A program made the translations under genes and the position numbers. A stretch of DNA of 64,000 bases from an uncultured Clostridia bacterium (GTDB taxonomy: Bacteria > Bacillota > Clostridia > Christensenellales > UBA1242): contig CAKVHA010000001.1 of NCBI GenBank assembly GCA_934747775.1, forward strand, positions 124,001 through 188,000, in the 5' to 3' direction. Of the stretch, positions 42,131 through 49,973 are shown in pieces. Within the stretch, counting starts at the first letter, position 1. Each line of letters begins with the position of its first letter. The notes beneath the pieces are model-generated. The model saw only the letters and a program-made list of their open reading frames with translations. It did not search any database and had not been told where the DNA came from.

Positions 42131-42599
42131 TTGCGTTTTCTATTATTTCCCTTATAATTTTTATGCTTTCACGTTTGCTACATTTTAGCATAGCGCTAAG
42201 TTTTTCGCGGTCTATTAGCCCAACTTTTAGTTCGCGCGCTAAGTTGGTTGCGGGCTTAGAAAAGTGCCAGTTTGTGACCACTATTGCCACGCTGCACTTA
42301 TAATATCGGCAGCCGCTGTACGCTTCTTGCACCGCGCTGTTTGAAATGTTGTGACCATAATATAGTTTTGCCTGAACCCCAAGTGTAGTATCGCCTTGCG
42401 CGGCAATAATGTCTATTCCGTTGTCGCCAGTGGTGCGAGTTTTTAGAGCGTCATATCCCAAATACTTAAAATAGTTTGCCACAAATTCTTCAAACTCAAC
42501 CCCGCTAAGACTATCTATATTTGTGATGCTAATTTTTTTTAACAACCGCCCAAATTTAACCTGAAAAATCTTGTTTTTAATAAACCTATTTATTAGCAT
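42120..42599 (-). CDS. Mrr-like restriction endonuclease domain protein
   Basis: 159 aa. About residues 30-135 form a PD-(D/E)xK nuclease of the Mrr_cat group: GVEFEEFVANYFKYLGYDA, TGDNGIDIIAAQGD and GVQAKLY (the D...QxK variant), then AVQEAYSGCRYYKC and AIVVTNWHFS. Such domains cut methylated or foreign DNA, or act in repair. The N-terminus is short and basic, with no DNA-recognition Mrr_N domain, and no methyltransferase is adjacent. It is coupled by overlap with the membrane protein downstream, an unusual pairing for a defence nuclease. Confidence 0.83.
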   Translation of the reverse strand: MLINRFIKNKIFQVKFGRLLKKISITNIDSLSGVEFEEFVANYFKYLGYDALKTRTTGDNGIDIIAAQGDTTLGVQAKLYYGHNISNSAVQEAYSGCRYYKCSVAIVVTNWHFSKPATNLARELKVGLIDREKLSAMLKCSKRESIKIIREIIENANAI

Positions 42600-42655
42600 A
42601 TTTTCCCTCTATGTTGCTATTATATCAAAAAACTTTTTATTTTAAAAAGAATTTA

Positions 42656-42684
42656 TTGCAATCTCACTAATTTTTATGTATAAT
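42656..42684 (+). promoter_or_regulatory. tRNA-Ser promoter
   Basis: TTGCAA, 17-bp spacer, TATAAT, 21 nt before the mature tRNA. Confidence 0.75.
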
Positions 42685-42705
42685 GTTGGATGTGAAAATA
42701 AATAT

Positions 42706-42793
42706 GCAGAGATGTCGGAGTGGTCGAACGAGCACGATTGGAAATCGTGTGATGTGAAAGCATCCGAGGGTTCAAATCCCTCTCTCTGCGCCA
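42706..42793 (+). tRNA. tRNA-Ser(GGA)
   Basis: 88-nt cloverleaf with acceptor GCAGAGA/TCTCTGC, anticodon stem CACGA/TCGTG with loop TTGGAAA (anticodon GGA), long variable arm (GATGTGAAAGCATC), T-loop GTTCAAATC, discriminator G and encoded CCA. Confidence 0.97.
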
Positions 42794-42831
42794 AAAATAC
42801 AGCATATTGTATGGCTTGTGATATTGTATAA

Positions 42832-42864
42832 TAAAGTGCCAAAGAAGTGGCACTTTATTTTTTG
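42832..42864 (+). terminator. tRNA-Ser terminator
   Basis: Perfect 10-bp stem TAAAGTGCCA/TGGCACTTTA, 6-nt loop, then a T-rich tract. Confidence 0.85.
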
Positions 42865-42925
42865 TGAGTAGTATTCTTAGATTTGCTATTGTTGAAAATA
42901 AAGGAAGTATAATTAACTAATATTA

Positions 42926-43022
42926 TTAAAAATATAAATTCATAGCAAATCATTTTGAGATTTTAGCAAAAAATAGTATTATACTAAAAAGGCGAAGTTG
43001 AAAAATGAAAAACAAAAAGTTT
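42926..43022 (+). repeat. 97-bp direct repeat, copy 1 (promoter, leader, first codons)
   Basis: Matches 44693-44789 at 92 of 97 positions with no gap. It carries the promoter, leader and the first six codons (MKNKKF) of the LRR surface protein gene. In this copy the ORF stops after eight codons (43005-43031), 3 nt before the GTG start of the transglutaminase-like gene. Confidence 0.92.
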
Positions 43023-43034
43023 GGAGTGTGAACT

Positions 43035-43649
43035 GTGAAAAATTTATCGGAGTCCGACAAGGACTATTTTCTAACAAGCGGTGTCCTTACTTATCCATTT
43101 GTTTCAAATGAATATGTTTTGGAAAAGGTTTTGTGTGATTATAACGCAAAACTTGCAAAAGGGATTAAAACAACTAAAATCGAGAGTTTATTCAATTGGA
43201 TAAACAAGTCTGTTAAGTTTGGAGATAACGAATTTAATAATAAATTTAGATTTCAAAGAACTGCTGAAGAAATTTGGAACAGCAAAATAATGACAGGTTG
43301 CACAGATTACGCTACAGTCTTCGCAACATTTGCTAGGCAAATTGGCATTCCAACAACAATTTTGCACACAGCGGAAAAAAGTTGGGTGGATCAAGTTCAG
43401 CAAAATAATGATTATTCTCATCACGCAGGACATTCTTTTTGTGAATGCTTTTATGATGGAAAATGGATTTTGGTTGATCCTACCTGTAGAGAAATAGAAA
43501 AAGAATATAATCCAAACTTATTAAAACTTAGTTATAAGGTGGGCGGAAGCTCTACATTTATACCTTATCAAAGGGGACTTGATTTAGGAAAAAAACAAAC
43601 GACTCAAGAACATAATAAGTATATGGACGAGATTTGTAAAACCTTGTAA
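43035..43649 (+). CDS. Transglutaminase-like cysteine protease superfamily protein
   Basis: 204 aa from a GTG at 43035; GGAGTG lies 8 nt upstream. The catalytic triad of the transglutaminase core is present: Cys in MTGCTDYATVFA (about residue 91), His in GHSFCECFYDGKW (about 137) and Asp in ILVDPT (about 153). No signal peptide or anchor, so cytoplasmic, where such folds act as proteases, N-glycanases or amidases. It is driven by a duplicated copy of the promoter of the LRR gene downstream and follows an 8-codon leader ORF that ends just before its start, so translational coupling is possible. Confidence 0.78.
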   Translation: MKNLSESDKDYFLTSGVLTYPFVSNEYVLEKVLCDYNAKLAKGIKTTKIESLFNWINKSVKFGDNEFNNKFRFQRTAEEIWNSKIMTGCTDYATVFATFARQIGIPTTILHTAEKSWVDQVQQNNDYSHHAGHSFCECFYDGKWILVDPTCREIEKEYNPNLLKLSYKVGGSSTFIPYQRGLDLGKKQTTQEHNKYMDEICKTL

Positions 43650-43728
43650 ATTTTGATTTTTACAAAACAAGAAATTGTAATAAAGGTTAATATTTATAAT
43701 TAAAAACCTTTTGGTTGTATGCACATAC

Positions 43729-43762
43729 AAAAAGAAAAGCCTTGTTGACTTTTCTTTTTTTT
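43729..43762 (+). terminator. Terminator after transglutaminase-like gene
   Basis: Hairpin AAAAGAAAAGCC...GACTTTTCTTTT with eight T; nearly the same sequence as the tRNA-Gln terminator at 10144-10180. Confidence 0.75.
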
Positions 43763-43826
43763 ATGATATCATAGTATTGTAGTAAAAGTTTTTAATGCTA
43801 ATAAAATTGGCGTTGGAGCGTGGTTA

Positions 43827-44609
43827 ATGATTGATGAAAAGTATAGAAAAATTATTGATAGGTTTTTGGCTGTACACATAACACCTAGGGTGCTAGATAA
43901 GGACAACTTGTTGGGTGTGGTTGTGTATGGAAGTTCAACAACGGGATATTATGATAAAAATTCCGATATAGACCTTTTGGTTTTGTTAAACGAAGCAGAG
44001 AATAGTGTTAGGGGAGTAAAGTATGTTGATGAAGTGAAAATTGAGTATTTTATAAAACCCATTGAAAAATTTTTAAGTGAAAGCGTTAGTTTTACAAATA
44101 TGAATTGCCCTTCGCACATCGCATTAAATCAAAACTGCGAAATCTTGTATGGAAAAGAAGATTTTATTAGAAATATGCTTAATGCCGATAACGACTTTTA
44201 CAATAAAAACCACAAAAAACCAAACATCAATTATTTTCAAAAACTTGTTCAAATTGATAACAGAATGTCTAGTTTGAAAAACATATATGACAGACAAGGA
44301 AAAGAATTTGAAATGGTGTATTACAATGTTTTGGAAATGATTAGAACTCTTCATTCTTCTCACAACGAAGAAGCGGATATCCCATTTGTAAAAGCCTACA
44401 GGGTTTACAATGATAAGGACTATTACAACAGATATGTTGGCAAGGGGGCTAAAAATGTTGTCCCAGATAAAGAGTTTGTAAAAAGATACAATATGTGTGT
44501 TGAACAAAAAGAAACGCGTGAAACTATGATGAACAACATAGATGGGTTGTATGAGTACGAAAAAAAGAGTTATAAAATTGACCCTAAAAACTACGAACTA
44601 ATTTTTTAG
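43827..44609 (+). CDS. Nucleotidyltransferase (Pol beta/ANT-like)
   Basis: 260 aa. The nucleotidyltransferase signature is complete: GVVVYGSSTTGYYDKNSDID at about 30-49 gives GSxxxG and the DxD metal pair, with a third acidic position in the following KIEYF strand. A C-terminal helical domain (about 130-260) resembles aminoglycoside adenylyltransferases and related DUF4111-like proteins. It probably transfers AMP to a small hydroxyl-bearing molecule; resistance activity is possible but not shown. GGAGCG lies before the ATG. It sits with the transglutaminase-like gene between the two 97-bp repeats. Confidence 0.8.
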   Translation: MIDEKYRKIIDRFLAVHITPRVLDKDNLLGVVVYGSSTTGYYDKNSDIDLLVLLNEAENSVRGVKYVDEVKIEYFIKPIEKFLSESVSFTNMNCPSHIALNQNCEILYGKEDFIRNMLNADNDFYNKNHKKPNINYFQKLVQIDNRMSSLKNIYDRQGKEFEMVYYNVLEMIRTLHSSHNEEADIPFVKAYRVYNDKDYYNRYVGKGAKNVVPDKEFVKRYNMCVEQKETRETMMNNIDGLYEYEKKSYKIDPKNYELIF

Positions 44610-44662
44610 GTTTTTACAACCGCTTTCCGTTTTTAAATACACATAACTTTAAAACGCATAAC

Positions 44663-44696
44663 AAAAAAGGCAAATCAATAAGGTTTGCTTTTTTAA
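44663..44696 (+). terminator. Terminator after nucleotidyltransferase gene
   Basis: Stem AAAAAAGGCAAA/TTTGCTTTTTT; its end runs into repeat copy 2. Confidence 0.75.
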
Positions 44697-44789
44697 AAAT
44701 ATAAATTTATTGTAAATCATTTTGAGATTTTAACAAAAAATAGTATTATATTAAAAAGGCGAAGTTGAAAAATGAAAAACAAAAAGTTT
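44693..44789 (+). repeat. 97-bp direct repeat, copy 2 (native promoter of LRR gene)
   Basis: Contains TTGAGA (44722-44727), 16-bp spacer, TATTAT (44744-44749), a GGCGAAG region and the ATG at 44772. Five substitutions separate it from copy 1 at 42926. Confidence 0.92.
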
Positions 44790-46169
44790 AAAAGAGTGTT
44801 CATTTTAATAGTATGTGCTCTTATTTTGGGGCTAAGCTTTCCAGCGGCGGCAAATGTTGCGCATGCGGCAAGCAATATTTCGTATTCCGAAACGCAAGTT
44901 GGCGATAGCGCACTTTACAATACGCTTAGGAATATAAGCAAGAAAAATGGTGGCTCGGGTGTACTAAGAGAAACCACTTTTAATAGTGAGAGATTTGAAA
45001 CGCTAGACCTTAGCACATATAGGCAAGATGGGTCGCCGATAACACAAATTTCATCGCTAGACGGATTAAAACTGTTTGCACTAGAATACACGAAAACTCT
45101 TAATATTTCAAACAATGCATTAACCGAAATCGACCCAACAGTGCTTACAAATATTCCGCAATTGGAAACATTAATCGTTAATGGAAACCAACTTACAAAT
45201 CTAGATCTTACTGGCTGTACAAGACTAAAAGTTGTGGAAGCAACAGGAAACTATCTTACAAGCTTTAATGGCGCAAGTATGGTTTCTAATGGGTTTTCAA
45301 TTGACCTATCGCGAAACAACTTTACAGACTTTAGTGAAATTAAGTTGCCAGAACAAATAACTGGTGCAAATGGTGATATTAGACTTTACAACAACAATAT
45401 ATCCAACTATACAAGTGCAGGTAACTATCGCGTTTATTTGGGGCTACAAGGTTTGTATTTTAACACTTCATCTTTGAGTAATGAAACTATACGCGAAAAA
45501 TCCGAAAAAATTGTGTATTACAAAAGCGAAGTTCACAATGTTAGATTTGTTATTTCAAACGATAGCGGCGTTGTTCAAACCATAAATGACTACGATGTGA
45601 AGGGAAATACAGTAAATGTTCCGCTAGAAATTGGCGAGTACGAACTTAATGTTTACTACATAGATGTGGCGGACGGACACAAAGCATATCCGCTTTCTAC
45701 AAAACAGCACGCAAAAACAAACAAAGCAAACTCGGCAGATTATTACGATAAAGTTGAAGGCATTTACAAATATTACGATGATGTTTATGTGAAATTTAGT
45801 GTTATTCCTAGCACTCCAACATACAAGTATTTAATTAAGGATAAATACTATGACGAAAGTGAAGTTGGTAAATTAAAACAAAAAGCAAAAATCATTTTAA
45901 ACGGCGACAGCGGTGCGGACTTGTATTACAGATATGGCGCAAATGGCGAATGGAAACAAGGAAACGAAATTAATCTAACAAAAGGCGGAACATATTTTAT
46001 AGAAGTTCAAGCCCGTGTGGGCGAAAGCGTTAGCCGCACATCAACCATTTTGATTAATGCCGAAGCGAGTCTTACAGTTCCTTCAATCTTGTTAATCTTT
46101 TTAATTTTAGGTGTTGGCGCTTTAATATTTGCGGTGGGTATTCCACTTCTTAAAAAATATGTTTTATAA
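44772..46169 (+). CDS. Cell-surface LRR protein with C-terminal anchor
   Basis: 465 aa. Signal peptide at about 1-33 (VFILIVCALILGLSFPAAAN, cleavage near AHAAS). Leucine-rich repeats at about 95-185 (LFALEYTKTLNISNNALTEI; LETLIVNGNQLTNLDLTG; LKVVEATGNYLTSF; IDLSRNNFTDF). Two beta-rich domains follow, then a C-terminal transmembrane helix at about 433-460 with a short basic tail (KKYVL). No LPXTG, so anchoring is by the membrane helix. It is likely exposed and involved in adhesion or binding. Its promoter and first codons are duplicated 1.77 kb upstream. Confidence 0.85.
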   Translation: MKNKKFKRVFILIVCALILGLSFPAAANVAHAASNISYSETQVGDSALYNTLRNISKKNGGSGVLRETTFNSERFETLDLSTYRQDGSPITQISSLDGLKLFALEYTKTLNISNNALTEIDPTVLTNIPQLETLIVNGNQLTNLDLTGCTRLKVVEATGNYLTSFNGASMVSNGFSIDLSRNNFTDFSEIKLPEQITGANGDIRLYNNNISNYTSAGNYRVYLGLQGLYFNTSSLSNETIREKSEKIVYYKSEVHNVRFVISNDSGVVQTINDYDVKGNTVNVPLEIGEYELNVYYIDVADGHKAYPLSTKQHAKTNKANSADYYDKVEGIYKYYDDVYVKFSVIPSTPTYKYLIKDKYYDESEVGKLKQKAKIILNGDSGADLYYRYGANGEWKQGNEINLTKGGTYFIEVQARVGESVSRTSTILINAEASLTVPSILLIFLILGVGALIFAVGIPLLKKYVL

Positions 46170-46181
46170 CTTAAATTAGTG

Positions 46182-46210
46182 TTGACAATTTAAATTTTCA
46201 AGCGTATTAT
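46182..46210 (+). promoter_or_regulatory. Promoter of T-box/glyS
   Basis: TTGACA, 17-bp spacer, TATTAT; predicted start near 46217. Confidence 0.82.
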
Positions 46211-46216
46211 ATTATT

Positions 46217-46380
46217 AAATCCAGTGAGGCAAGTGGCGATTGCTTAGGAGATGTTAATAGCGTCCGCATTTTAAAGTTTGGCGTAACAAAACTAATTAAG
46301 GTGGGTATTTACCAATTAGGGTGGAACCGCGGTTATAAAAATAATCGTCCCTATGCAAGTTTTTTTGCATAGGGCTTTTT
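46217..46380 (+). ncRNA. T-box leader (glycine), unusually short 5' part
   Basis: The T-box core AGGGTGGAACCGCGG is at 46318-46332. The terminator stem CCCTATGCAA/TTGCATAGGG (46349-46374) with a T run follows, and a Stem III (CTAATT..GGT / ACC.AATTAG) precedes the core. Only about 100 nt separate the predicted start from the core, too little for a full Stem I. A 6-bp hairpin (AGGCAA/TTGCTT, about 46226-46244) shows GGC, a glycine codon, in its 7-nt loop GTGGCGA. Controls glyS by sensing uncharged tRNA-Gly. Confidence 0.88.
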
Positions 46381-46549
46381 GTTTGCTTTTTAGCATATAT
46401 ACTAAGGAATTATTGTTGGCATTTTAAGTTTAAAACAAACTTAATATAAATATGCTTAAAGGCTTATACAGACAACATACAATAGTATTTTGACAAAAAC
46501 TTGCAAGTTTGTGACAAAAAACATATATAACAAGGAGAATAAAAAATAT

Positions 46550-47926
46550 ATGGAACAAAAAGTAACAATGGACAAAATATTAAATTTGTGCAAAAATAGG
46601 GGTTTTGTTTTCCCTGGTAGCGACATCTATGGTGGCTTTGCAAACACTTGGGATTTTGGGCCGCTTGGTGTTGAGTTTAAAAACAACATTAAACGCGCGT
46701 GGTGGAAAAGGTTTGTACAAGAAGACAAAACAACATATGGAGTTGACGCTGCAATATTAATGAACCCTACTGTTTGGGAAGCGAGCGGACACATAGCTAG
46801 TTTTGGCGACCCTAAAATGGATTGCAAAAACTGCAAACAACGTTTTAGAGCTGATACTTTAATTGAACAACACAGCAAGGGTAGTGTGGCTGCCGAAGCA
46901 ATGACCAATGAAGAAATGGAAAAGTATATTGCCGACAATGATATTAAGTGTCCACACTGCGGCGTGCGCGATTGGACACCTATTAGAAAATTTAACCCTA
47001 TGTTTGTAACATCGCGTGGAACGCTAGAAGCTGATGCGGACAAAGTGTATCTTCGTCCTGAAACTTGCCAGGGCGAATATGTAAACTTTTTGAATGTTCA
47101 ACGCACTATGCGTGCAAAAGTGCCTTTTGCTATTGCGCAAATTGGTAAATCGTTCCGAAACGAAATCACCCCTGGGAATTTCTTGTTCCGCACAATCGAG
47201 TTTGAACAGATGGAGTTGCAAAAATTCTGTCGTCACGATGATGGAATGAAGTTTTATGACGACTACAAACAACGTGCGTTAAAGTTTGTTGAAGATATGG
47301 GTTTAAAAGCAGAGCATTTGCGTTTCCACGATCACGACAAACTTGCACATTATGCTAAAGCTGCTTGTGATATTCAATATTTGTTCCCAATTGGTTGGCA
47401 AGAACTAAATGGTATTCACAATCGTGGTGACTGGGACTTATCGCGTCATCAAGAGTATAGCGGAAAGAGTATGCTATATATGGATCCATTTACAAACGAG
47501 AAATTTTTACCTAATGTAATTGAGTATTCTATTGGTGCTGATAGGCTTACCCTTGCGCTAATGTGTGAAGCGTATGACGAAGAAGTTATGGAAGGTGGCG
47601 ACACTCGTGTTGTTATGCATATTAATCCTGCACTTGCACCTTTTAAGGTTGCTATTTTGCCACTTCAGAAAAACCTAAGCGAAAAAGCAAACGAAGTTTT
47701 TGCGTTGTTATCTAAGCGTTTTATGTGTGACTACGATGAAGCTGGCAGCATTGGAAAGCGTTATCGTCGTGAAGATGAAATTGGCACGCCATATTGTGTA
47801 ACTATTGATTTTGACACATTAGAAAACAACACGGTTACTATTCGTGATCGTGATACTATGAAGCAAGAACGCATTAGTATTGACGAACTTGCGGATTACA
47901 TTGAATCTCGCGTTCAATTTAATTAG
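46550..47926 (+). CDS. glyS: Glycyl-tRNA synthetase, dimeric type
   Basis: 458 aa from the ATG at 46550; AAGGAG lies 13 nt upstream and an upstream TTG at 46490 has no site. Class II synthetase of the single-chain alpha2 type. It opens with the FVFPGSDIYGGFANTWDFGP motif; a zinc-like cysteine pair set follows (CKNCKQRF, KCPHCG). Motif 2 is SFRNEITPGNFLFRTIEFEQ, motif 3 is SIGADRLTLAL, and the C-terminal anticodon domain ends near ADYIESRVQFN. Between T-box terminator and gene are about 170 nt that can form a further hairpin (AGCATATA/TATGCT outer, AAGTTT/AAACTT inner). Confidence 0.96.
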   Translation: MEQKVTMDKILNLCKNRGFVFPGSDIYGGFANTWDFGPLGVEFKNNIKRAWWKRFVQEDKTTYGVDAAILMNPTVWEASGHIASFGDPKMDCKNCKQRFRADTLIEQHSKGSVAAEAMTNEEMEKYIADNDIKCPHCGVRDWTPIRKFNPMFVTSRGTLEADADKVYLRPETCQGEYVNFLNVQRTMRAKVPFAIAQIGKSFRNEITPGNFLFRTIEFEQMELQKFCRHDDGMKFYDDYKQRALKFVEDMGLKAEHLRFHDHDKLAHYAKAACDIQYLFPIGWQELNGIHNRGDWDLSRHQEYSGKSMLYMDPFTNEKFLPNVIEYSIGADRLTLALMCEAYDEEVMEGGDTRVVMHINPALAPFKVAILPLQKNLSEKANEVFALLSKRFMCDYDEAGSIGKRYRREDEIGTPYCVTIDFDTLENNTVTIRDRDTMKQERISIDELADYIESRVQFN

Positions 47927-48220
47927 TCACTGGGCGTGACAGCCTATGTCTTATATGTTGCATCATTAACATACAAAAAGAGTGTTCAAGGGTGCTGGTC
48001 GCACGACTATATCTTACACACTGCAAGGATGGAAGAATATCCATTTGGTGCAAAAAATAAACGCAGTCAAAAACAAATAAACAATAATAAAAAAATCCCT
48101 AAATCTAGGGATTTTTTTGTTTTGATTTGTGTTTTAGTTGTTTATATTCTATTTGCTTTTCTAACTATTTGTGTTTTAATAAACCGTCTTTTAAAGGGCT
48201 GTATTTTTATCACTTGCGAA
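47927..48220. other. Intergenic region after glyS
   Basis: About 290 bp. A GTG-initiated frame of 109 codons (47936-48265) runs straight through the terminator at 48091-48119 and into the convergent gene, so I do not call it. Nothing else seen. Confidence 0.5.
48091..48119. terminator. Bidirectional terminator between glyS and DUF4870-like gene
   Basis: Perfect stem AAAAATCCCTA/TAGGGATTTTT with 4-nt loop and T run. Confidence 0.92.
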
Positions 48221-49222
48221 TTATTTGATTGGTTTAATAAATTTAATGTTCCACATCCAAGGTGAGCGAGCTTCTTTTCCAAGCAAACTCATAACAATTA
48301 AAACTAGTTTTGTAAGAGTTGTAAGAATTAGTAGTACAACGCCGGCGATTAGTGAAATCATAAGTAGCAAATTAATAATGCTGTTTTCGCCAGGCTTTAC
48401 AATTTTGCCCACAACTATTAGTGCAGCACCCAAAATATCTATAAAAAATACTTCCATACCTTCGTTGGCGTGATGTCTAACAAAGTTGTTTTTGCGGTTT
48501 ATAAGTAGCGGAATAAAGAACAAGATGTATGCCAACCACGCAATGCTTTTGCCTTGTTTAATTTCTTCTGGAGTGCATTTGTTTTCGTGCTTTTTCTTTT
48601 TTTCTTTTTTGCCTTTTTTATCCGATTTTTCTTCTTCGCCCACAACAAACATAGGTTGTTCGCCGCTGTTTTCGTTGGCGTTTACATCGAGTGGAGTAGC
48701 GCTGTTTTGGTCAAATTGTTCGGCAGATTGCTCGTTGTAACCATTGTTAGCATCTGCTACATTTTGTGCAACCATAGGGTCAACAGGATTGTCTACAAAC
48801 ATTGGCTCGCCAGCACCATCTTGTGCGGTAGGAGCGGTGTTTTCGCTTTGCATATCGGCAGGAATAAATGCCGACAAAACGTCATTTATTTCTTCGTTCT
48901 GTTGTGGTTCGGTTTCGGTGACAATCGCACTGTTTGTTTCTTCGCTGTTGCTTTCGTTTTGCACTGTGGTAGGCTCGTCGTTGCGGTTAATATCTTTGCT
49001 TAAAATGTAGTTGTCTAGGTTAACTTCTTCTTGTTTTGTAGCCTTAATTTCGTTTGCAATTGCGGCATTTGCTGTTGCTTGACGTTCGGCGTGAATCTTG
49101 TTAATGTTGCTAATGGCAGCCAAAATTTTGTTCTTGTTTTCTGCCGCTTTTTCAGGTTCAACAAAGTCGCTGCTGCTAAGTGGAAGTCCGCCTAGGATTA
49201 AATCTTCGTTTTTTTCATCCAT
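48221..49222 (-). CDS. Acidic disordered protein with C-terminal DUF4870-like membrane domain
   Basis: 333 aa. Residues about 1-205 are low-complexity, rich in Glu, Asn, Ala and Gln, and contain repeated short motifs such as QPMFVV/EPMFVDNPVDPM; this part is probably cytoplasmic and disordered. A basic stretch (SDKKGKKEKKKKHENK) leads into a membrane domain at about 225-320: AWLAYILFFIPLLINRKNNF followed by RHHANEGMEVFFIDIL, the pattern of DUF4870/Tic20-like small membrane proteins, with three or four helices. Function unknown; it may be a scaffold. Monocistronic. Confidence 0.75.
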   Translation of the reverse strand: MDEKNEDLILGGLPLSSSDFVEPEKAAENKNKILAAISNINKIHAERQATANAAIANEIKATKQEEVNLDNYILSKDINRNDEPTTVQNESNSEETNSAIVTETEPQQNEEINDVLSAFIPADMQSENTAPTAQDGAGEPMFVDNPVDPMVAQNVADANNGYNEQSAEQFDQNSATPLDVNANENSGEQPMFVVGEEEKSDKKGKKEKKKKHENKCTPEEIKQGKSIAWLAYILFFIPLLINRKNNFVRHHANEGMEVFFIDILGAALIVVGKIVKPGENSIINLLLMISLIAGVVLLILTTLTKLVLIVMSLLGKEARSPWMWNIKFIKPIK

Positions 49223-49301
49223 TTTTCTTTTTCCTTAAAAAATATTCTTCGTTTTTGCTATTATATAGTATTTGCCTTTTTTTGTAAAACATTTTTGCAA
49301 C

Positions 49302-49336
49302 AAAAAAACAACATACTTGTTTTTAAGTTGTTGTTT
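49302..49336 (-). terminator. Terminator of the 83-aa gene
   Basis: Minus strand stem AAAACAACAACTT/AAGTATGTTGTTTT followed by eight T. Confidence 0.8.
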
Positions 49337-49439
49337 TGCGGTTTTTATTTAATTGGTGTGGCTTTTATATGTCAGCGTACTTTTACTAGTATCAGTATTG
49401 TATATGTCCTAAGGTAGTATTCGCCCTATGTGGTTAAAA

Positions 49440-49691
49440 CTATCTGGTCATATAGTCTTGATTTAAAATAAAGTCACGTATTTTGTTTGCAATGCGAGCT
49501 GCTGCTGGCTTTGATACGGTCATTTGCCCGTATTTTTCCACAATGGCGTCGCGTGGCATAACCTTTTTTATAATCGCCTTAGGTGTTTTCACTTCGGGCT
49601 TTTTGTATGCATTAACTTTATGTATGCCCTTTACATACATTTCTATCATTGTTGCGTTATTAAGTTTGCTTGTGATTGCTAATTTGTCCAT
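49440..49691 (-). CDS. Small basic protein, 83 aa, unknown
   Basis: 83 aa starting MDKLAITSKLNN, with AGAGGG before the ATG. It is basic and rich in Lys, Ala and Ile; the second half (YGQMTVSKPAAARIANKIRD) looks like a helix-turn-helix-sized segment but no HTH family was recognised. The 100 bp between its stop and its terminator hold no other feature. Confidence 0.6.
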   Translation of the reverse strand: MDKLAITSKLNNATMIEMYVKGIHKVNAYKKPEVKTPKAIIKKVMPRDAIVEKYGQMTVSKPAAARIANKIRDFILNQDYMTR

Positions 49692-49871
49692 CTTTTTCCC
49701 TCTAAAAAAATCGTACAGTCTTATTATATATGTTTTTAAAACTTTGTCAATACCAATTTTGATATCTTTTTTGCGGTCTTATAAAAAAATTTTTCTTTTT
49801 TTATTATTTTATGACAATTCTTTTGACTTAATTTACATATTTTGCTAAATTATTTATATAATAAATAAAAT

Positions 49872-49955
49872 AAGTTGGTAAACTTCCCACACCTTTTGTT
49901 GCCTTAACCCCAGCGATTAAGGCACATTTTAGGTTTTTTACTATCAACCCAACTT
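49872..49955 (+). promoter_or_regulatory. Branched structured leader of the 4241-aa protein gene
   Basis: Outer stem AAGTTGG (49872-49878)/CCAACTT (49949-49955), second stem GTAAAC/GTTTTTTAC, and an inner hairpin GCCTTAA/TTAAGGC (49901-49923) with loop CCCCAGCGA. A likely -10 (TATAAT, 49857-49862) lies just before, so transcription would begin at the base of the outer stem. The ribosome site AAAAAGGATG follows directly. No known riboswitch recognised. Confidence 0.55.
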
Positions 49956-49973
49956 AAAAAAGGATGCAAACAT

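Noticed and set aside
43005..43031. 8-codon ORF MKNKKFGV as a designed leader peptide
   Set aside because: It is best explained as the truncated start of the LRR gene carried by repeat copy 1; translational coupling may occur but a regulatory peptide is not supported.
47936..48265. 109-codon ORF downstream of glyS
   Set aside because: It reads through a strong terminator and into the convergent DUF4870-like gene; no convincing ribosome site or domain.
48554..49003. 149-codon plus-strand ORF
   Set aside because: Antisense shadow of the acidic repeat-rich region of the DUF4870-like gene.
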